NCBI GenBank assembly: GCA_963665155.2
Contig: CAXXFI010000001.1
Location: 930,001 to 994,000, forward strand
Reading direction: 5' to 3'
From: UBA1141 sp963665155
GTDB lineage: Bacteria > Chloroflexota > Dehalococcoidia > Lucifugimonadales > UBA3495
DNA length: 64,000 nt
Below, piece by piece: positions 28,127 through 37,688 of this stretch. The notes under the pieces were generated by a model. The model ran no database searches. It saw nothing but the letters and a program-made list of their open reading frames with translations, and had not been told where the DNA came from. The number at the start of each line of letters is the position of its first letter. Within the stretch, counting starts at the first letter, position 1. The position numbers and the translations under genes were made by a program.

Positions 28127-28819
28127 TTACTTAGATGTATGTTGGCCCAACCACTGTCCCAGGCCTTCGATCAAGAATTCGCGCTGGCTCATCCGGGCAC
28201 CGCAAAAGGACTGAATTAGCTCTTCCTTAAAGGCTTGCGGGTCCATGTTTTCCGGCACCTCATAGTGGTCAATGGGGTCGCAAGCCAACTCCATGTCCAC
28301 CCCCGGCTGATATTGGCGGTTCACCGGCATCCCGAGGTCCGCCGCTGAAGAGGGCCAGGTGGCATCGATCAGGGTCCAGCCGTCACTAACGTTCTTATTA
28401 GTCCGATTGCTGGGGCGGTCGCACAAGCGAATGTAGGTATGAACATCCGGGACCGGGCCTGACGTAAGTTGTGACCGAAGGGCATCCGGGAAATGCCGGG
28501 AGTTCTCTTCCGTGAACTGATGGGTGCACATTATGATTCGGGCTTCCTTGCCCAACTCTTGGAATAACTCTTTCAGGAGATAGTGCTTGCCTGAGCAAGT
28601 ACCCTGCCATTCTTCCAAAATCGCTTCGGGTTTGCGGGAACTCGCCCTCAAGTAGGGAATATCGCGGATCAAGGAAAAAATTTCGCTGACGGATAAATTA
28701 GCATCTCTTCGAACCAGCCCGCGTTTCCGGGCCTCGTAGATCAAGACAGGTAGCAGCGGGGTGCTATCAGCGACTCCTGATTTCTCCCCCGAGTCCGTGG
28801 CGTCGTTACGAGTGTTCAT
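28127..28819 (-). CDS. Transglutaminase-like superfamily protein
   Basis: A 230-residue soluble protein. The pattern of a papain-like Cys-His-Asp triad is visible: GTCSGKHYLLKELFQELG (Cys at about 70), VHTYIRL (His at about 117) and WTLIDATWP (Asp at about 140). Family members are proteases or peptide-modifying enzymes, often of unknown substrate. It starts at ATG 28819 and lies 49 bases upstream of the aldo/keto reductase start on the same strand; it may share the transcript. The exact function is unknown. Confidence 0.65.
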   Translation of the reverse strand: MNTRNDATDSGEKSGVADSTPLLPVLIYEARKRGLVRRDANLSVSEIFSLIRDIPYLRASSRKPEAILEEWQGTCSGKHYLLKELFQELGKEARIIMCTHQFTEENSRHFPDALRSQLTSGPVPDVHTYIRLCDRPSNRTNKNVSDGWTLIDATWPSSAADLGMPVNRQYQPGVDMELACDPIDHYEVPENMDPQAFKEELIQSFCGARMSQREFLIEGLGQWLGQHTSK

Positions 28820-28999
28820 TCAAGCAAATACCCGGGAAGCAGATTCCCCTGAAAAAAGGGCTGGTAAAGCAAAGGCCTACAAACCACGATCTTGACCGGA
28901 ATGATTACCAAGAACAAGAAGCTATCATAGATGCCCCCGATAATGCAGGGGAAAGTGTTCCGCCCAGTCATTAACTGTTTTGCCGTTCTTTAAGGGCGA

Positions 29000-29587
29000 T
29001 TAGTTGGCCACTGGGGTACTCAAACAACCCTTTATTGCGTCCACCTGCCGCTGAAAATCTTCGTCGCTTAACACCGGTTGGAGTTTTCCCAAGGGCACCT
29101 GCTCTAAAATATCGACCCAGGATGTGCAACCACCGTACTCGGGTAAATAGGGCACGCTGACGGGGTTTTCCAGGCTGTAGACCCGCAGCAGCAAGATTGA
29201 CAAAGACAGCATGGGCTTCCAGCGCAACCTTGACTGGGAGTATTCATCGGTCCAGATATGATGTGGCGCTAGGTCGTCCACTTTGTCCTGTTCCGTGATC
29301 TGAATGGTTTCTTCCACATTGGCCCAGTGGGTGAATGTTATCTGGTCGTCCGTCCTCGGTTCTTCCAGAATACGCCGCAGTTCTGACTGGTATCCTTCTT
29401 TTAACAAATCCTCCCGCTGGTGCTCGTAAGTCGGGTAGAGCAAAAACTCTGGATGAATAACTCGAAAGTCTTTACCCCATTCGTTGATGCCGCCCTTGCG
29501 TAACAACAGCACCTGCGTTCCATTCGCCAAGGCCCGGACGGTTACGGCCCACTCTTTCAACGCCATCTGGCAGTTTTCAGGTAACAT
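29000..29587 (-). CDS. DUF1802 family protein
   Basis: A 195-residue protein opening MALKEWAVTVRALANGTQVLLLRKGG, the signature of DUF1802, followed by FLLYPTYEHQREDLLKEGY. Function of the family is unknown. No membrane segment is seen. It is monocistronic on present evidence, with about 180 bases to the transglutaminase-like gene and a 290-base gap upstream. ATG 29587 lacks a strong ribosome binding site (AAAGGGG lies a few bases away); the second Met at about residue 8 starts the conserved block and is an alternative. Confidence 0.8.
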   Translation of the reverse strand: MLPENCQMALKEWAVTVRALANGTQVLLLRKGGINEWGKDFRVIHPEFLLYPTYEHQREDLLKEGYQSELRRILEEPRTDDQITFTHWANVEETIQITEQDKVDDLAPHHIWTDEYSQSRLRWKPMLSLSILLLRVYSLENPVSVPYLPEYGGCTSWVDILEQVPLGKLQPVLSDEDFQRQVDAIKGCLSTPVAN

Positions 29588-29838
29588 TTACACCCCTTTC
29601 CTGGATAACTTGGACGGATCCGTGGGAGGATCCATGGAGATATTGGAGAAATTCGCCCCGGCGGCAACGCCCCCATTCGGTTAAAGGTCAAAAGCCAACT
29701 AGCAGAGTTAAAGTCCCCACAGTCATAAATGTTAACATCGGTGAATCTTAGTGGGAATCCCTGAACGGAATATCGTCTCTAGGCCCGTATAATCGGCTCC
29801 GGACTGATTGGCATGGCCACGTGTTGCTGGCGGCGACC

Positions 29839-29909
29839 GGCCGGTTTATTAGCGACGGCATAGCCACGTATTTTTAGCGTCAACCGGCGGGTTTATTAGC
29901 GGCGGCTGG
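29839..29909. repeat. Imperfect tandem repeat at the LysR gene end
   Basis: Two similar units, CGGCCGGTTTATTAGCGACG (about 29839-29858) and ACCGGCGGGTTTATTAGCGG (about 29882-29901), lie about 43 bases apart. The second includes the last codons and stop of the LysR gene, so the first looks like a duplicated 3' end. Confidence 0.5.
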
Positions 29910-30866
29910 CCGGTGTTCGATCAAGAACTCACGGAACGCTCGCTGGGCCGGAGACAAATACCGGTCTTTGGGGTACACTAGCGTAAGAGGACGGCGGCAG
30001 ACCCACCCAGCCACGTCTAGAATAACCAGCATACCGGCTTTGGTTTCAGCCACGGTACCAAGCCGGGAAATCACGCCGATCCCACCACCCGCTCCGGCTG
30101 CTTGCTTCACGGCTTGGTTGCTGCCCAATTCCAACTCCACCTTGGGTTCGGCTCCCAGGCTACGGAAGAGGCGCTCGGCAAACTTACGAGTGGCCGATCC
30201 CTTTTCCCGAACGATCAACCCGTGCTCGACTACTTGAGCCGGCGTTACGCTGCCGATTCCCGCTAAGGGGTGGTCCGGAGAGGCCACCAGCACGATTTCG
30301 TCGTCAACGTAGTCCACCATCTCCAAATCGCCCGCATGATCCTCCCCTCGGTCCCCCACCATTCCCAAATCGATTTCCCGGTTCAGAATGCGCTGGATAA
30401 TGGACCGGGTATTGGAAATTACCAACTCCACGTGAACTCCGGGGTACAGCCGGCGGAACTGGCCGACCGCCATCGGCAACACAAACTCCCCAGGCGTAGT
30501 GCTGGCTCCAATGATCAGGTGCCCGCTTTCCAGGTCTTGCATTTCTTGGACGGTGGCCACCATTTTGCGGGCCAAAGAAAAAATCTGCTGGGAATATGCG
30601 AAGACAACATCCCCTTCCTCGGTAATTCGCAATCCCCTCGGCCTTCGATGGAAAAGTATAACCCCCAAAGATTTTTCCAGTTCCTGAACTTGAATGGAGA
30701 CGGCGGGCTGGGTGATCTCCAAGGCTTCGGCAGCACGGGAGAAACTGAGGTGTGTGGCAACGGCGTGGAAAATATGAAGCTGATGGAAGTTTAACTGGCT
30801 AGGCGCAAGCTCTCCGTGCCGTGGAGGCTCAGCGTTCGCTCCGGTATCGGGCCCAATGTCTGTCAT
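29880..30866 (-). CDS. LysR-family transcriptional regulator
   Basis: A 328-residue regulator. The winged helix-turn-helix is at about residues 23-82 (LHIFHAVATHLSFSRAAEALEITQPAVSIQVQELE), followed by a LysR substrate-binding domain (GHLIIGASTTPGEFVLP onward). The effector is not readable. The short N-terminal extension is polar. Its start lies six bases from the stop of the TatD gene upstream on the same strand, so the two are probably co-transcribed. LysR regulators are usually divergent from their targets; here no divergent partner is adjacent. Confidence 0.9.
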   Translation of the reverse strand: MTDIGPDTGANAEPPRHGELAPSQLNFHQLHIFHAVATHLSFSRAAEALEITQPAVSIQVQELEKSLGVILFHRRPRGLRITEEGDVVFAYSQQIFSLARKMVATVQEMQDLESGHLIIGASTTPGEFVLPMAVGQFRRLYPGVHVELVISNTRSIIQRILNREIDLGMVGDRGEDHAGDLEMVDYVDDEIVLVASPDHPLAGIGSVTPAQVVEHGLIVREKGSATRKFAERLFRSLGAEPKVELELGSNQAVKQAAGAGGGIGVISRLGTVAETKAGMLVILDVAGWVCRRPLTLVYPKDRYLSPAQRAFREFLIEHRPAAANKPAG

Positions 30867-30872
30867 TTCGCG

Positions 30873-31733
30873 TTATCTGTATCCGTAAGGACCGGGGCTG
30901 TTGTGACCAGATTTTGGGGAGAAACGGTCTTCTAAGCCAAGCAGCCTCGCCAGGTTGCGTGTGGTCACTTCCGCTACTTCTTCCACGGAAATTCCCTTAA
31001 GCTCGGCCAGTTGTTGCGCCACCGCTTGGGTATGACGCGGCTCGGTCCAACTGTGGCGGTGTTTCTTGAAAGGCTGGGGTGCCGCATCCGTCTCCAGGAC
31101 AATGTTGTCCAATGGAATGACCCTGGCGGTATCTTGCAGTTCGGTCAGCCGGAGCAACGGCCGGGCCAGTGATATGTAAAAACCGCAGTCGATGGCCTGC
31201 CTGGCGGTGGCCTCATCTCCCTGGAAGTAGTGCATGGCGCCGCCCACCTCGCCAGCGCCCTCTTCATTCAATACTTGGAAAACCTCGGGGTGAGATTCTC
31301 TGGAATGGAAGATGATGGGCAACTTCAGGGTTAGCGCCAAGCGGATTTGCTCACGAAATACCTGAAATTGTATTTCCCGGTCTGGTGACGTAGGCAGAAA
31401 ATCCAGGCCTATTTCGCTTATGCACACAACCTTTGAGTTGTCCCTGGCCAAGGATTCCAAACGGGTATACATGTCGCCGTCTATCAACTGATGCGCTTCC
31501 ATGGGATGGATACCCACTCCGGCGTATAGCGGCTCGAACTCCGAAGCCATCTTAATGCAATCGGAACTGGAATCCGCCGTAGTCCCGGCACAGACAGCGA
31601 AGGCGACTCCCGCCTCCTGGGCCCGTTCCAGAATCTCCGGAATCTCTTGCCGGGGATACTGGTCCAAATGAGTGTGGCAGTCTCCCAGCAAATACCCGGT
31701 TGACTGGTCGGAGGCGTAACGGTCGGTAGTCAT
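30873..31733 (-). CDS. TatD-family metal-dependent hydrolase
   Basis: A 286-residue TIM-barrel deoxyribonuclease-like hydrolase. GDCHTHLDQYP near residue 17 supplies the HxH metal ligands; GIHPMEAH (about 73), CISEIGLDFLPTSPDREIQ (about 107) and IIFHSRES follow, and ETDAAPQPFKKHRHSW is the C-terminal signature. Family members act as 3'-5' exonucleases or amidases in quality control. ATG 31733 is divergent from sufB; the 240 bases between hold the suf promoter. Confidence 0.9.
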   Translation of the reverse strand: MTTDRYASDQSTGYLLGDCHTHLDQYPRQEIPEILERAQEAGVAFAVCAGTTADSSSDCIKMASEFEPLYAGVGIHPMEAHQLIDGDMYTRLESLARDNSKVVCISEIGLDFLPTSPDREIQFQVFREQIRLALTLKLPIIFHSRESHPEVFQVLNEEGAGEVGGAMHYFQGDEATARQAIDCGFYISLARPLLRLTELQDTARVIPLDNIVLETDAAPQPFKKHRHSWTEPRHTQAVAQQLAELKGISVEEVAEVTTRNLARLLGLEDRFSPKSGHNSPGPYGYR

Positions 31734-31845
31734 GGATTGAATGTTACACTATTGCGCGGCTTTGGCGTCAATCTGAAGGCCAACCAGTCTCAATCATGCT
31801 CGCTACGAAAATCGTTGACAGCTACGAGGACGAGTGGTAGGATAA

Positions 31846-31876
31846 TTGTTGACTTACTTGGTCAACAATCTATATT
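31846..31876 (+). promoter_or_regulatory. Candidate suf promoter with overlapping operator
   Basis: A perfect 8-bp inverted repeat, TTGTTGAC (31846-31853) and GTCAACAA (31861-31868), overlaps a promoter-like pair: TTGACT (31849-31854) and TATATT (31871-31876), 16 bases apart. A protein bound to the inverted repeat would cover the -35 box and spacer, as expected for a repressor. It lies about 100 bases before sufB. The regulator is unknown; an iron- or redox-sensing factor is the natural guess. Confidence 0.55.
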
Positions 31877-31974
31877 ATTCCATTACCGTCCACTGAAAAC
31901 CACGTTGGGCGGAAGCCATATCCAGCAGGAACGACGTTCGGAACGCTATCAGGGCCCATAAATCAGGAGAGACA

Positions 31975-33453
31975 ATGGCCTCATCCGTGACCCCATCGAA
32001 ACCGAATGTAATCTCCAGAACGTCCAACGATCTGGACACCGAATATAAATGGGGATTTACCATAGATATCGAGTCCGACGTGATCCCCAAGGGCTTGAGC
32101 GAAGACATCGTTCGACTCATCTCCGAGAAAAAGGGCGAGCCCGAATGGATGTTGGAGTGGCGGCTGAAAGGCTATCGCCATTGGGTGAAGCTAGATTACC
32201 GGGAGCCCAAATGGGCGAATATAAAGCACCCGCCAATCGACTTTCAAGACATCATCTATTATGCGGCCCCGGGTTCCAATCCGGATGCCCCCAAAAGCCT
32301 TGATGAAGTGGACCCCGAGATTCTGGAAGCCTTCGACAAGTTGGGGATTCCTTTGGCGGAGCGGGAACGCTTGGCGGGGGTTGCGGTTGATGCGGTGTTG
32401 GACAGCGTGTCCGTGGCCACCACTTACAAGGACATGTTGGAAAAAGTCGGCATAATATTCTGTCCCATCAGCGAAGCCATCAAGAAATATCCCGACCTGG
32501 TTAAAAAGTACCTGGGCTCGGTGGTACCCTACGCCGATAATTTTTATGCAGGTCTGAACTCGGCCGTTTTCAGCGATGGCTCCTTCGCCTACATACCACC
32601 GGGTGTGCGCTGCCCCATTGAGTTAATGACCTACTTCCGCATCAATCAGGCCGACTCGGGCCAATTCGAGCGGACGCTAATCATCGCCGACAAAGGTAGC
32701 TACGTTAGTTATCTGGAAGGCTGCACTGCACCTGCCAGAAAAACCAATCAGTTACATGCCGCCGTGGTGGAATTGGTGGCACTAGACGACGCCGAGATTA
32801 AGTATTCCACCCTCCAAAACTGGTTCCCCGGAGACAAGGATGGCAACGGTGGCGTATACAATTTTGTCACCAAGCGGGGTATTTGCAAAGGCCGTAACTC
32901 CAAAATCTCATGGACTCAGGTGGAAACCGGTTCTGCTATAACCTGGAAATACCCGAGTGTCATTCTCAAAGGCGACAACTCGGTGGGCGAGTTCTACTCG
33001 GTGGCTCTGGTCAACAACTACCAGCAAGCCGATACCGGCACCAAAATGATCCACCAAGGCAAAAATACCAAGAGCACAATTGTGGCCAAGGGTATCTCCG
33101 CTGGCAAGGGGAATGCCACCTATCGGGGTCTTGTGAAGATCAACTCGGGGGCCGACAACGCTAAGAATTTCACCCAATGCGATTCGTTGCTCATCGGCGA
33201 CCAATGCGGGGCGCACACGGTGCCCTACATAGAAGTGAAGAACTCGTCGGCCCAAGTGGAGCACGAGGCGTCTACGTCAAAAGTGAGCGACGACCAGCTT
33301 TTCTACTGTCAGCAGCGAGGCATCTCGGTTGAAGATGCCCACTACATGATTATCAACGGCTTCTGCCGTGACATATTCCAAGAATTGCCATTCGAATTCG
33401 CCATGGAGGCGGGACAGCTTCTAAAGGTCAGTCTGGAAGGAGCGGTTGGGTAG
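31975..33453 (+). CDS. sufB: Fe-S cluster assembly scaffold SufB
   Basis: A full-length 492-residue SufB, the core of the SufBCD complex on which Fe-S clusters are built. It carries the family blocks WRLKGYRHW, YADNFYAGLNSAVFSDGSF, SYVSYLEGCTAP (conserved Cys) and the C-terminal EHEASTSKVSDDQLFYCQQRG. ATG 31975 has AGGAGAGA upstream. It is the first gene of sufBCDSU; sufC starts right after its stop. No SufR-type regulator is adjacent. Confidence 0.96.
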   Translation: MASSVTPSKPNVISRTSNDLDTEYKWGFTIDIESDVIPKGLSEDIVRLISEKKGEPEWMLEWRLKGYRHWVKLDYREPKWANIKHPPIDFQDIIYYAAPGSNPDAPKSLDEVDPEILEAFDKLGIPLAERERLAGVAVDAVLDSVSVATTYKDMLEKVGIIFCPISEAIKKYPDLVKKYLGSVVPYADNFYAGLNSAVFSDGSFAYIPPGVRCPIELMTYFRINQADSGQFERTLIIADKGSYVSYLEGCTAPARKTNQLHAAVVELVALDDAEIKYSTLQNWFPGDKDGNGGVYNFVTKRGICKGRNSKISWTQVETGSAITWKYPSVILKGDNSVGEFYSVALVNNYQQADTGTKMIHQGKNTKSTIVAKGISAGKGNATYRGLVKINSGADNAKNFTQCDSLLIGDQCGAHTVPYIEVKNSSAQVEHEASTSKVSDDQLFYCQQRGISVEDAHYMIINGFCRDIFQELPFEFAMEAGQLLKVSLEGAVG

Positions 33454-34281
33454 ATGAGCAGTCCTTCCATTGACAGCAAAGCGCCTGGCGACAACAAAGC
33501 GCCTGGTGGCAACAATGCTCCCTTATTGGAAATCCAGGGTCTCTGCGTCCAAGCCGACGATTTGGAAATCCTTAAAGGCGTAGACATCACCGTAAACGCC
33601 GGTGAAGTCCACGCCATAATGGGCCCTAACGGCTCGGGCAAAAGCACTCTGGTCAGCGTCTTGGCAGGTAAGCCGGAATACACCGTCACCGGTGGAGAGG
33701 TGCTTTACCAAGGCCAGGATCTTCTGTCGCTGGAACCGGAGATTCGAGCGCGAATGGGAGTCTTCTTGGCCTTCCAATACCCATTGGAGCTCCCCGGTGT
33801 GCGTGCTTGGCAGTTCCTGAAAGCTGCGGTGGATTCCCTGCGGCAGCACCGGGGCGAGGAAGACCTGAGCGCCAGAGATTTTGACCGGCTATTGAGGGAA
33901 AAAGTGAAGTTGGTGGAGATTGACCCAGACCTGGTCAAACGCGCGGTAAATGAAGGGTTCTCGGGCGGAGAAAAGAAACGCAATGAGATCCTGCAGATGG
34001 CGATGTTGGAGCCCAGGCTGGCACTACTCGACGAAACGGATTCCGGATTGGATATTGATGCTCTGCGGATAGTTTCCGAAGGCGTAAACCGACTGAAGAG
34101 CCCTTCCAACGCAACCGTCCTGGTTACCCACTACCAACGCATTTTGGACTACATCGCCCCCGATTACGTTCACGTCCTGTTGGACGGAAAGATTGTCCAG
34201 TCCGGCGGTCCCGGTCTGGCTGCGGAACTGGAATCCAAGGGTTATGAATGGCTCAGGGAAGCCGTGGAAACCAGCGGTTAA
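33454..34281 (+). CDS. sufC: Fe-S assembly ATPase SufC
   Basis: A 275-residue ABC-type ATPase that drives conformational change in SufBCD. Walker A is GPNGSGKST (57-65), the signature is FSGGEKKRNEI (about 169-179) and Walker B ends LALLDETDSGLDID. The first 22 residues are an extra hydrophilic tail with a small internal repeat (APGDNKAPGGNNAP) not usual in SufC. Its start abuts the sufB stop without a gap, indicating coupling. Confidence 0.95.
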   Translation: MSSPSIDSKAPGDNKAPGGNNAPLLEIQGLCVQADDLEILKGVDITVNAGEVHAIMGPNGSGKSTLVSVLAGKPEYTVTGGEVLYQGQDLLSLEPEIRARMGVFLAFQYPLELPGVRAWQFLKAAVDSLRQHRGEEDLSARDFDRLLREKVKLVEIDPDLVKRAVNEGFSGGEKKRNEILQMAMLEPRLALLDETDSGLDIDALRIVSEGVNRLKSPSNATVLVTHYQRILDYIAPDYVHVLLDGKIVQSGGPGLAAELESKGYEWLREAVETSG

Positions 34282-34346
34282 CCACGCTGTTATCTACTCA
34301 CCTCTTCGCAATCTTAATAGTCGCCTAGCTTTGCGGCGTAAACACG

Positions 34347-35726
34347 ATGACTCAAACCACCACAAAAACTAGCAACTACCAAGACGATTTCCAAGCGGTT
34401 CGCGCAAACCGGGCTACGAATGGTCCGTCATGGCTGACCGAGCTTGGTGATCAGGCCTGGTCCAAGTTCACCGAATTAGGTTTCCCCACTGCCCGAAGGG
34501 GCAATGAGCGCTGGAAGTATACTAATGTCGCTCCCATCGCCAAGGCCAAGTTCAGCCTGGGCACGGAAATAACCTCCCAGCGAGAACCGGAACGTGGGGC
34601 TGTTTCCAGAGCATACCCTTGGAATGATGATTGGATAAACTTGGTCTTTGTTAATGGCCGATTTTCCAACTCCCTTTCCAATTTAAAGGGTCTTAATGGC
34701 GCTAAAGGCGGCGTCGAAGTAAACAGCCTGGCTGGTGTTATTAACTCCGGGTCAGGCGGCGTAGAATGTCTTTTGGCCAAACATGTCGATTTTGAGGAAG
34801 ACGGATTCGCCGCACTCAACACAGCATTTCTGAACGACGGCTCTTTTGTGCACGTTCCCAATGGATGCGTGTTGACGTCGCCCGTGAACTTAATTTACCT
34901 GACTTCTCCGTCCGCTCAACCAACGGTGTGCCATCCACGGACATTGATACTGGTGGGGGAAGGCGCTCAGGCAACGGTGATCGAGTCTTTTGTGGGAGAC
35001 CGCACCTCTGAATTTGCCACAGAGTATTTCACCAATGCAGTGACGGAGATTGCGTTGGCTGAAGGGGCGATTTTAGACCATTATCGGGTAATCAACGAGT
35101 CGAGTCAGGCATTCCACGTTGGGACTAGCCGGGTCATCCAAAGCCGGGACAGCGTGTTTTCATCAGCCGCTTTTGCCACCGGTACGATATTGGCTAGGAA
35201 CGATTTTGAGGTACTTTTGGACGGCCCCGGCGCATCCTGCACCTTAAACGGTCTTTATCTGACCGCCGATGGGCAGCATATGGACAATTTGATTAGCATC
35301 GATCATGCCCAACCCTATACGTCCAGCCAATTGAATTACAAAGGCATCCTCGACGGAAAGTCTCGTGCTGTGTTCGGCGGCCAGGTTTTGGTCCGGAAAA
35401 ACGCTCAAAAAGTTAGCGCCAAACAATCGGACAAAAACTTACTCCTTTCCAACCAGGCCGAGGCGGATAGCAAGCCCAGCTTATTGATATTTGCCGACGA
35501 CGTTCAATGCGGTCACGGAGCGACGGCGGGCCATGTGGACAAAGACGCCATGTTCTACCTACGGAGCAGGGGTCTAGACCCGGAAACCGCAAGCCGCATG
35601 CTAGTCCACGCCTTTGCGCGTGAAATTATCGAGACAGTGAAAGTCGAACCCCTTAAGCAATACGTGGATGATTTGTTTTTGGAGGCCATTCCGGACACCG
35701 GCCTCCAAATAGGCGGTGCAGCATGA
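34347..35726 (+). CDS. sufD: Fe-S cluster assembly protein SufD
   Basis: A 459-residue SufD, partner of SufB in the SufBCD scaffold. Typical blocks are GNERWKYTN near the N-terminus, FVNGRFS, LNDGSFVHVPNG, and the C-terminal QCGHGATAGHVDKDAMFYLRSRGLD. Its first 20 residues vary, as usual. The 65-base gap from sufC is the longest in the operon, and its end overlaps sufS by ATGA. Confidence 0.94.
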   Translation: MTQTTTKTSNYQDDFQAVRANRATNGPSWLTELGDQAWSKFTELGFPTARRGNERWKYTNVAPIAKAKFSLGTEITSQREPERGAVSRAYPWNDDWINLVFVNGRFSNSLSNLKGLNGAKGGVEVNSLAGVINSGSGGVECLLAKHVDFEEDGFAALNTAFLNDGSFVHVPNGCVLTSPVNLIYLTSPSAQPTVCHPRTLILVGEGAQATVIESFVGDRTSEFATEYFTNAVTEIALAEGAILDHYRVINESSQAFHVGTSRVIQSRDSVFSSAAFATGTILARNDFEVLLDGPGASCTLNGLYLTADGQHMDNLISIDHAQPYTSSQLNYKGILDGKSRAVFGGQVLVRKNAQKVSAKQSDKNLLLSNQAEADSKPSLLIFADDVQCGHGATAGHVDKDAMFYLRSRGLDPETASRMLVHAFAREIIETVKVEPLKQYVDDLFLEAIPDTGLQIGGAA

Positions 35727-36985
35727 CCGGTAGCAACATTGCTTCTGAGACGGGAGAACCATTGCTGGATTTTGACGTTGCCAAGATTCAACAGGACTTT
35801 CCTATTCTTAACCAGACCGTCAATGGTAAACCGCTGGTTTATCTGGACAATGCCGCCACCAGTCAAAAACCCCAATCGGTCATAGACGCTCTGGTGGGAT
35901 ACTACACGACCGATAACGCCAACGTTCATAGAGGCGTCCATACCCTCAGTCAGCGGGCCACGGACCACTACGAGGAAGCCCGTGAAAAGGTCCGGCGCTT
36001 CATAAATGCCAAAGATGACCGGGAGATAATCTACGTTCGGGGCACCACCGAAGGGATCAACCTGGTGGCCCAGACCTTCGGCAGAGAAAATATCCACCAA
36101 GGCGATGAGATAATAATCTCCGCCATGGAGCACCATTCTAATATCGTCCCCTGGCAAATACTGTGCGAAGAGCGGGGCGCTTTCTTAAAGGTAATTCCCG
36201 TCGATGATTCGGGGGAGTTGCTTATGGATGAATATGAAGCTTTGCTCAGCCCCCGGACGAAATTGGTTTCCATACTCCATGTTTCCAACGCATTGGGGAC
36301 CATCGTCCCGGCAAAGCGGGTTGTCGAAATGGCCCACGCTCGGGGAGTGCCGGTACTGCTGGACGGTGCCCAAGCGGTGCCTCATTGTCCGGTGGACGTT
36401 CAAGACTTGGACTGCGAATTCTACGTTTTCTCGGGTCACAAATTGTATGGGCCCACCGGCATAGGAATCCTTTACGGCAAGGCGGAATTTCTGGAAGCTA
36501 TGCCCCCGTACCAAGGTGGCGGCGAGATGATCCGGTCCGTCACGTTCGAAAAGACCATCTACAATGTCCTGCCCCACAAATTCGAGGCTGGGACCCCCAA
36601 CATAGCTGGCAGCATAGGTTTGGGTGCGGCAATAGACTACGTTGACGCGTTGGGTATTGAGCGTATCGGCGCATACGAGCATCAGTTGCTGGAGTATGGG
36701 ACCGAGTTGCTTTCTCGGATTGACAGCGTCAGAATAATAGGCACGGCCGAAGATAAATCGGGTATTCTGTCATTCGTTATGGATGGCATTCATCCCCACG
36801 ACATTGGTACAATCCTGGACGCCGAAGGAATTGCTATACGCACGGGACATCACTGCGCACAGCCTCTGATGGACCGATTTGGCGTTCCGGCCACAGCCAG
36901 GGCTTCTTTGGCGTTTTACAATACCAAGCAGGACCTAGACGCTCTCGCACAGGCTCTCGATAGGGTTATGGAGGTCTTCAGCTAG
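35723..36985 (+). CDS. sufS: Cysteine desulfurase SufS
   Basis: A 420-residue PLP-dependent enzyme that supplies persulfide sulfur. The PLP lysine is in FSGHKLYGPTGIG (about 237), the active cysteine in TGHHCAQPLM (about 376), and YLDNAATSQKP near residue 35 and AMEHHSNIVPW follow the SufS pattern. The start overlaps the sufD stop by ATGA. With sufU directly downstream, SufS probably hands sulfur to SufU, as in other SufU-containing bacteria. Confidence 0.95.
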   Translation: MTGSNIASETGEPLLDFDVAKIQQDFPILNQTVNGKPLVYLDNAATSQKPQSVIDALVGYYTTDNANVHRGVHTLSQRATDHYEEAREKVRRFINAKDDREIIYVRGTTEGINLVAQTFGRENIHQGDEIIISAMEHHSNIVPWQILCEERGAFLKVIPVDDSGELLMDEYEALLSPRTKLVSILHVSNALGTIVPAKRVVEMAHARGVPVLLDGAQAVPHCPVDVQDLDCEFYVFSGHKLYGPTGIGILYGKAEFLEAMPPYQGGGEMIRSVTFEKTIYNVLPHKFEAGTPNIAGSIGLGAAIDYVDALGIERIGAYEHQLLEYGTELLSRIDSVRIIGTAEDKSGILSFVMDGIHPHDIGTILDAEGIAIRTGHHCAQPLMDRFGVPATARASLAFYNTKQDLDALAQALDRVMEVFS

Positions 36986-37434
36986 TGCCCGGTCTTAACG
37001 ATCTTTACCACGAAATTCTCCTGGAACATAACAGTAAGCCTCATAATTTTCGACCAATGGATGGGGCCACCCAATCGGCCGAGGGCTTTAATCCTCTTTG
37101 TGGCGACATAATAACCGTCTTTCTGGACTTGTCCGACGGCGTCATTACCGATGTGTCGTTCCAAGGCTCCGGCTGCGCCATTTCCAGGGCCTCGGCGTCC
37201 ATGATGACTCAGAGCGTCAAGGGTAAAACTACGCAACAAGCCGAACATACCTTTGAGGCTTTCCGGTTGATGATGACCGAGTTAGGCGCTGAACTCGACT
37301 ATGACACCTTGGGTGACCTGGAGTCCCTCTCTGGCGTCATCGAGTTTCCCAACCGGATCAAGTGCGCTGTTTTGGCGTGGCATACACTTCGGGCCGCCAT
37401 GGAAGGCCGATCGGAAGCCGTTTCCACCGAGTAG
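36985..37434 (+). CDS. sufU: SufU-type scaffold/sulfur-transfer protein
   Basis: A 149-residue SufU. The three cysteines of the family are in FNPLCGD (about 38), GSGCAIS (about 63) and IKCAVLAWHTL (about 125). SufU binds zinc and accepts sulfur from SufS. The start GTG 36985 overlaps the sufS stop (TAGTG). It completes the usual sufBCDSU order; a second SufU-like gene follows after a 254-base gap. Confidence 0.92.
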   Translation: MPGLNDLYHEILLEHNSKPHNFRPMDGATQSAEGFNPLCGDIITVFLDLSDGVITDVSFQGSGCAISRASASMMTQSVKGKTTQQAEHTFEAFRLMMTELGAELDYDTLGDLESLSGVIEFPNRIKCAVLAWHTLRAAMEGRSEAVSTE

Positions 37435-37688
37435 GCTCTAGGGTAGGCTTATCCTCCATCATTTCCCTGCAAGCGAACTGGCAGGCGAGCTTGCTCCGCC
37501 CAGGTTTCCTCTACCGGATACCTCCCCCGCCCATCAATGCGCTCCCCCCTTCCAAGGCTTTGAATTCGGCCTCTTTGTCTTATACGATTCCACGCTCGGT
37601 TCTTTTGTTGTGCTACGCTATGTGTGATTTAACCTTTGTTGAGTGTCGACCATGACCACTGACAATAATTTTCGGGACTGAGTAGCTA

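Noticed and set aside
37435..37688. Extra small gene between the two SufU-like genes
   Set aside because: The open frame is rich in Pro, Leu and Ser, has no ribosome binding site and resembles nothing known.
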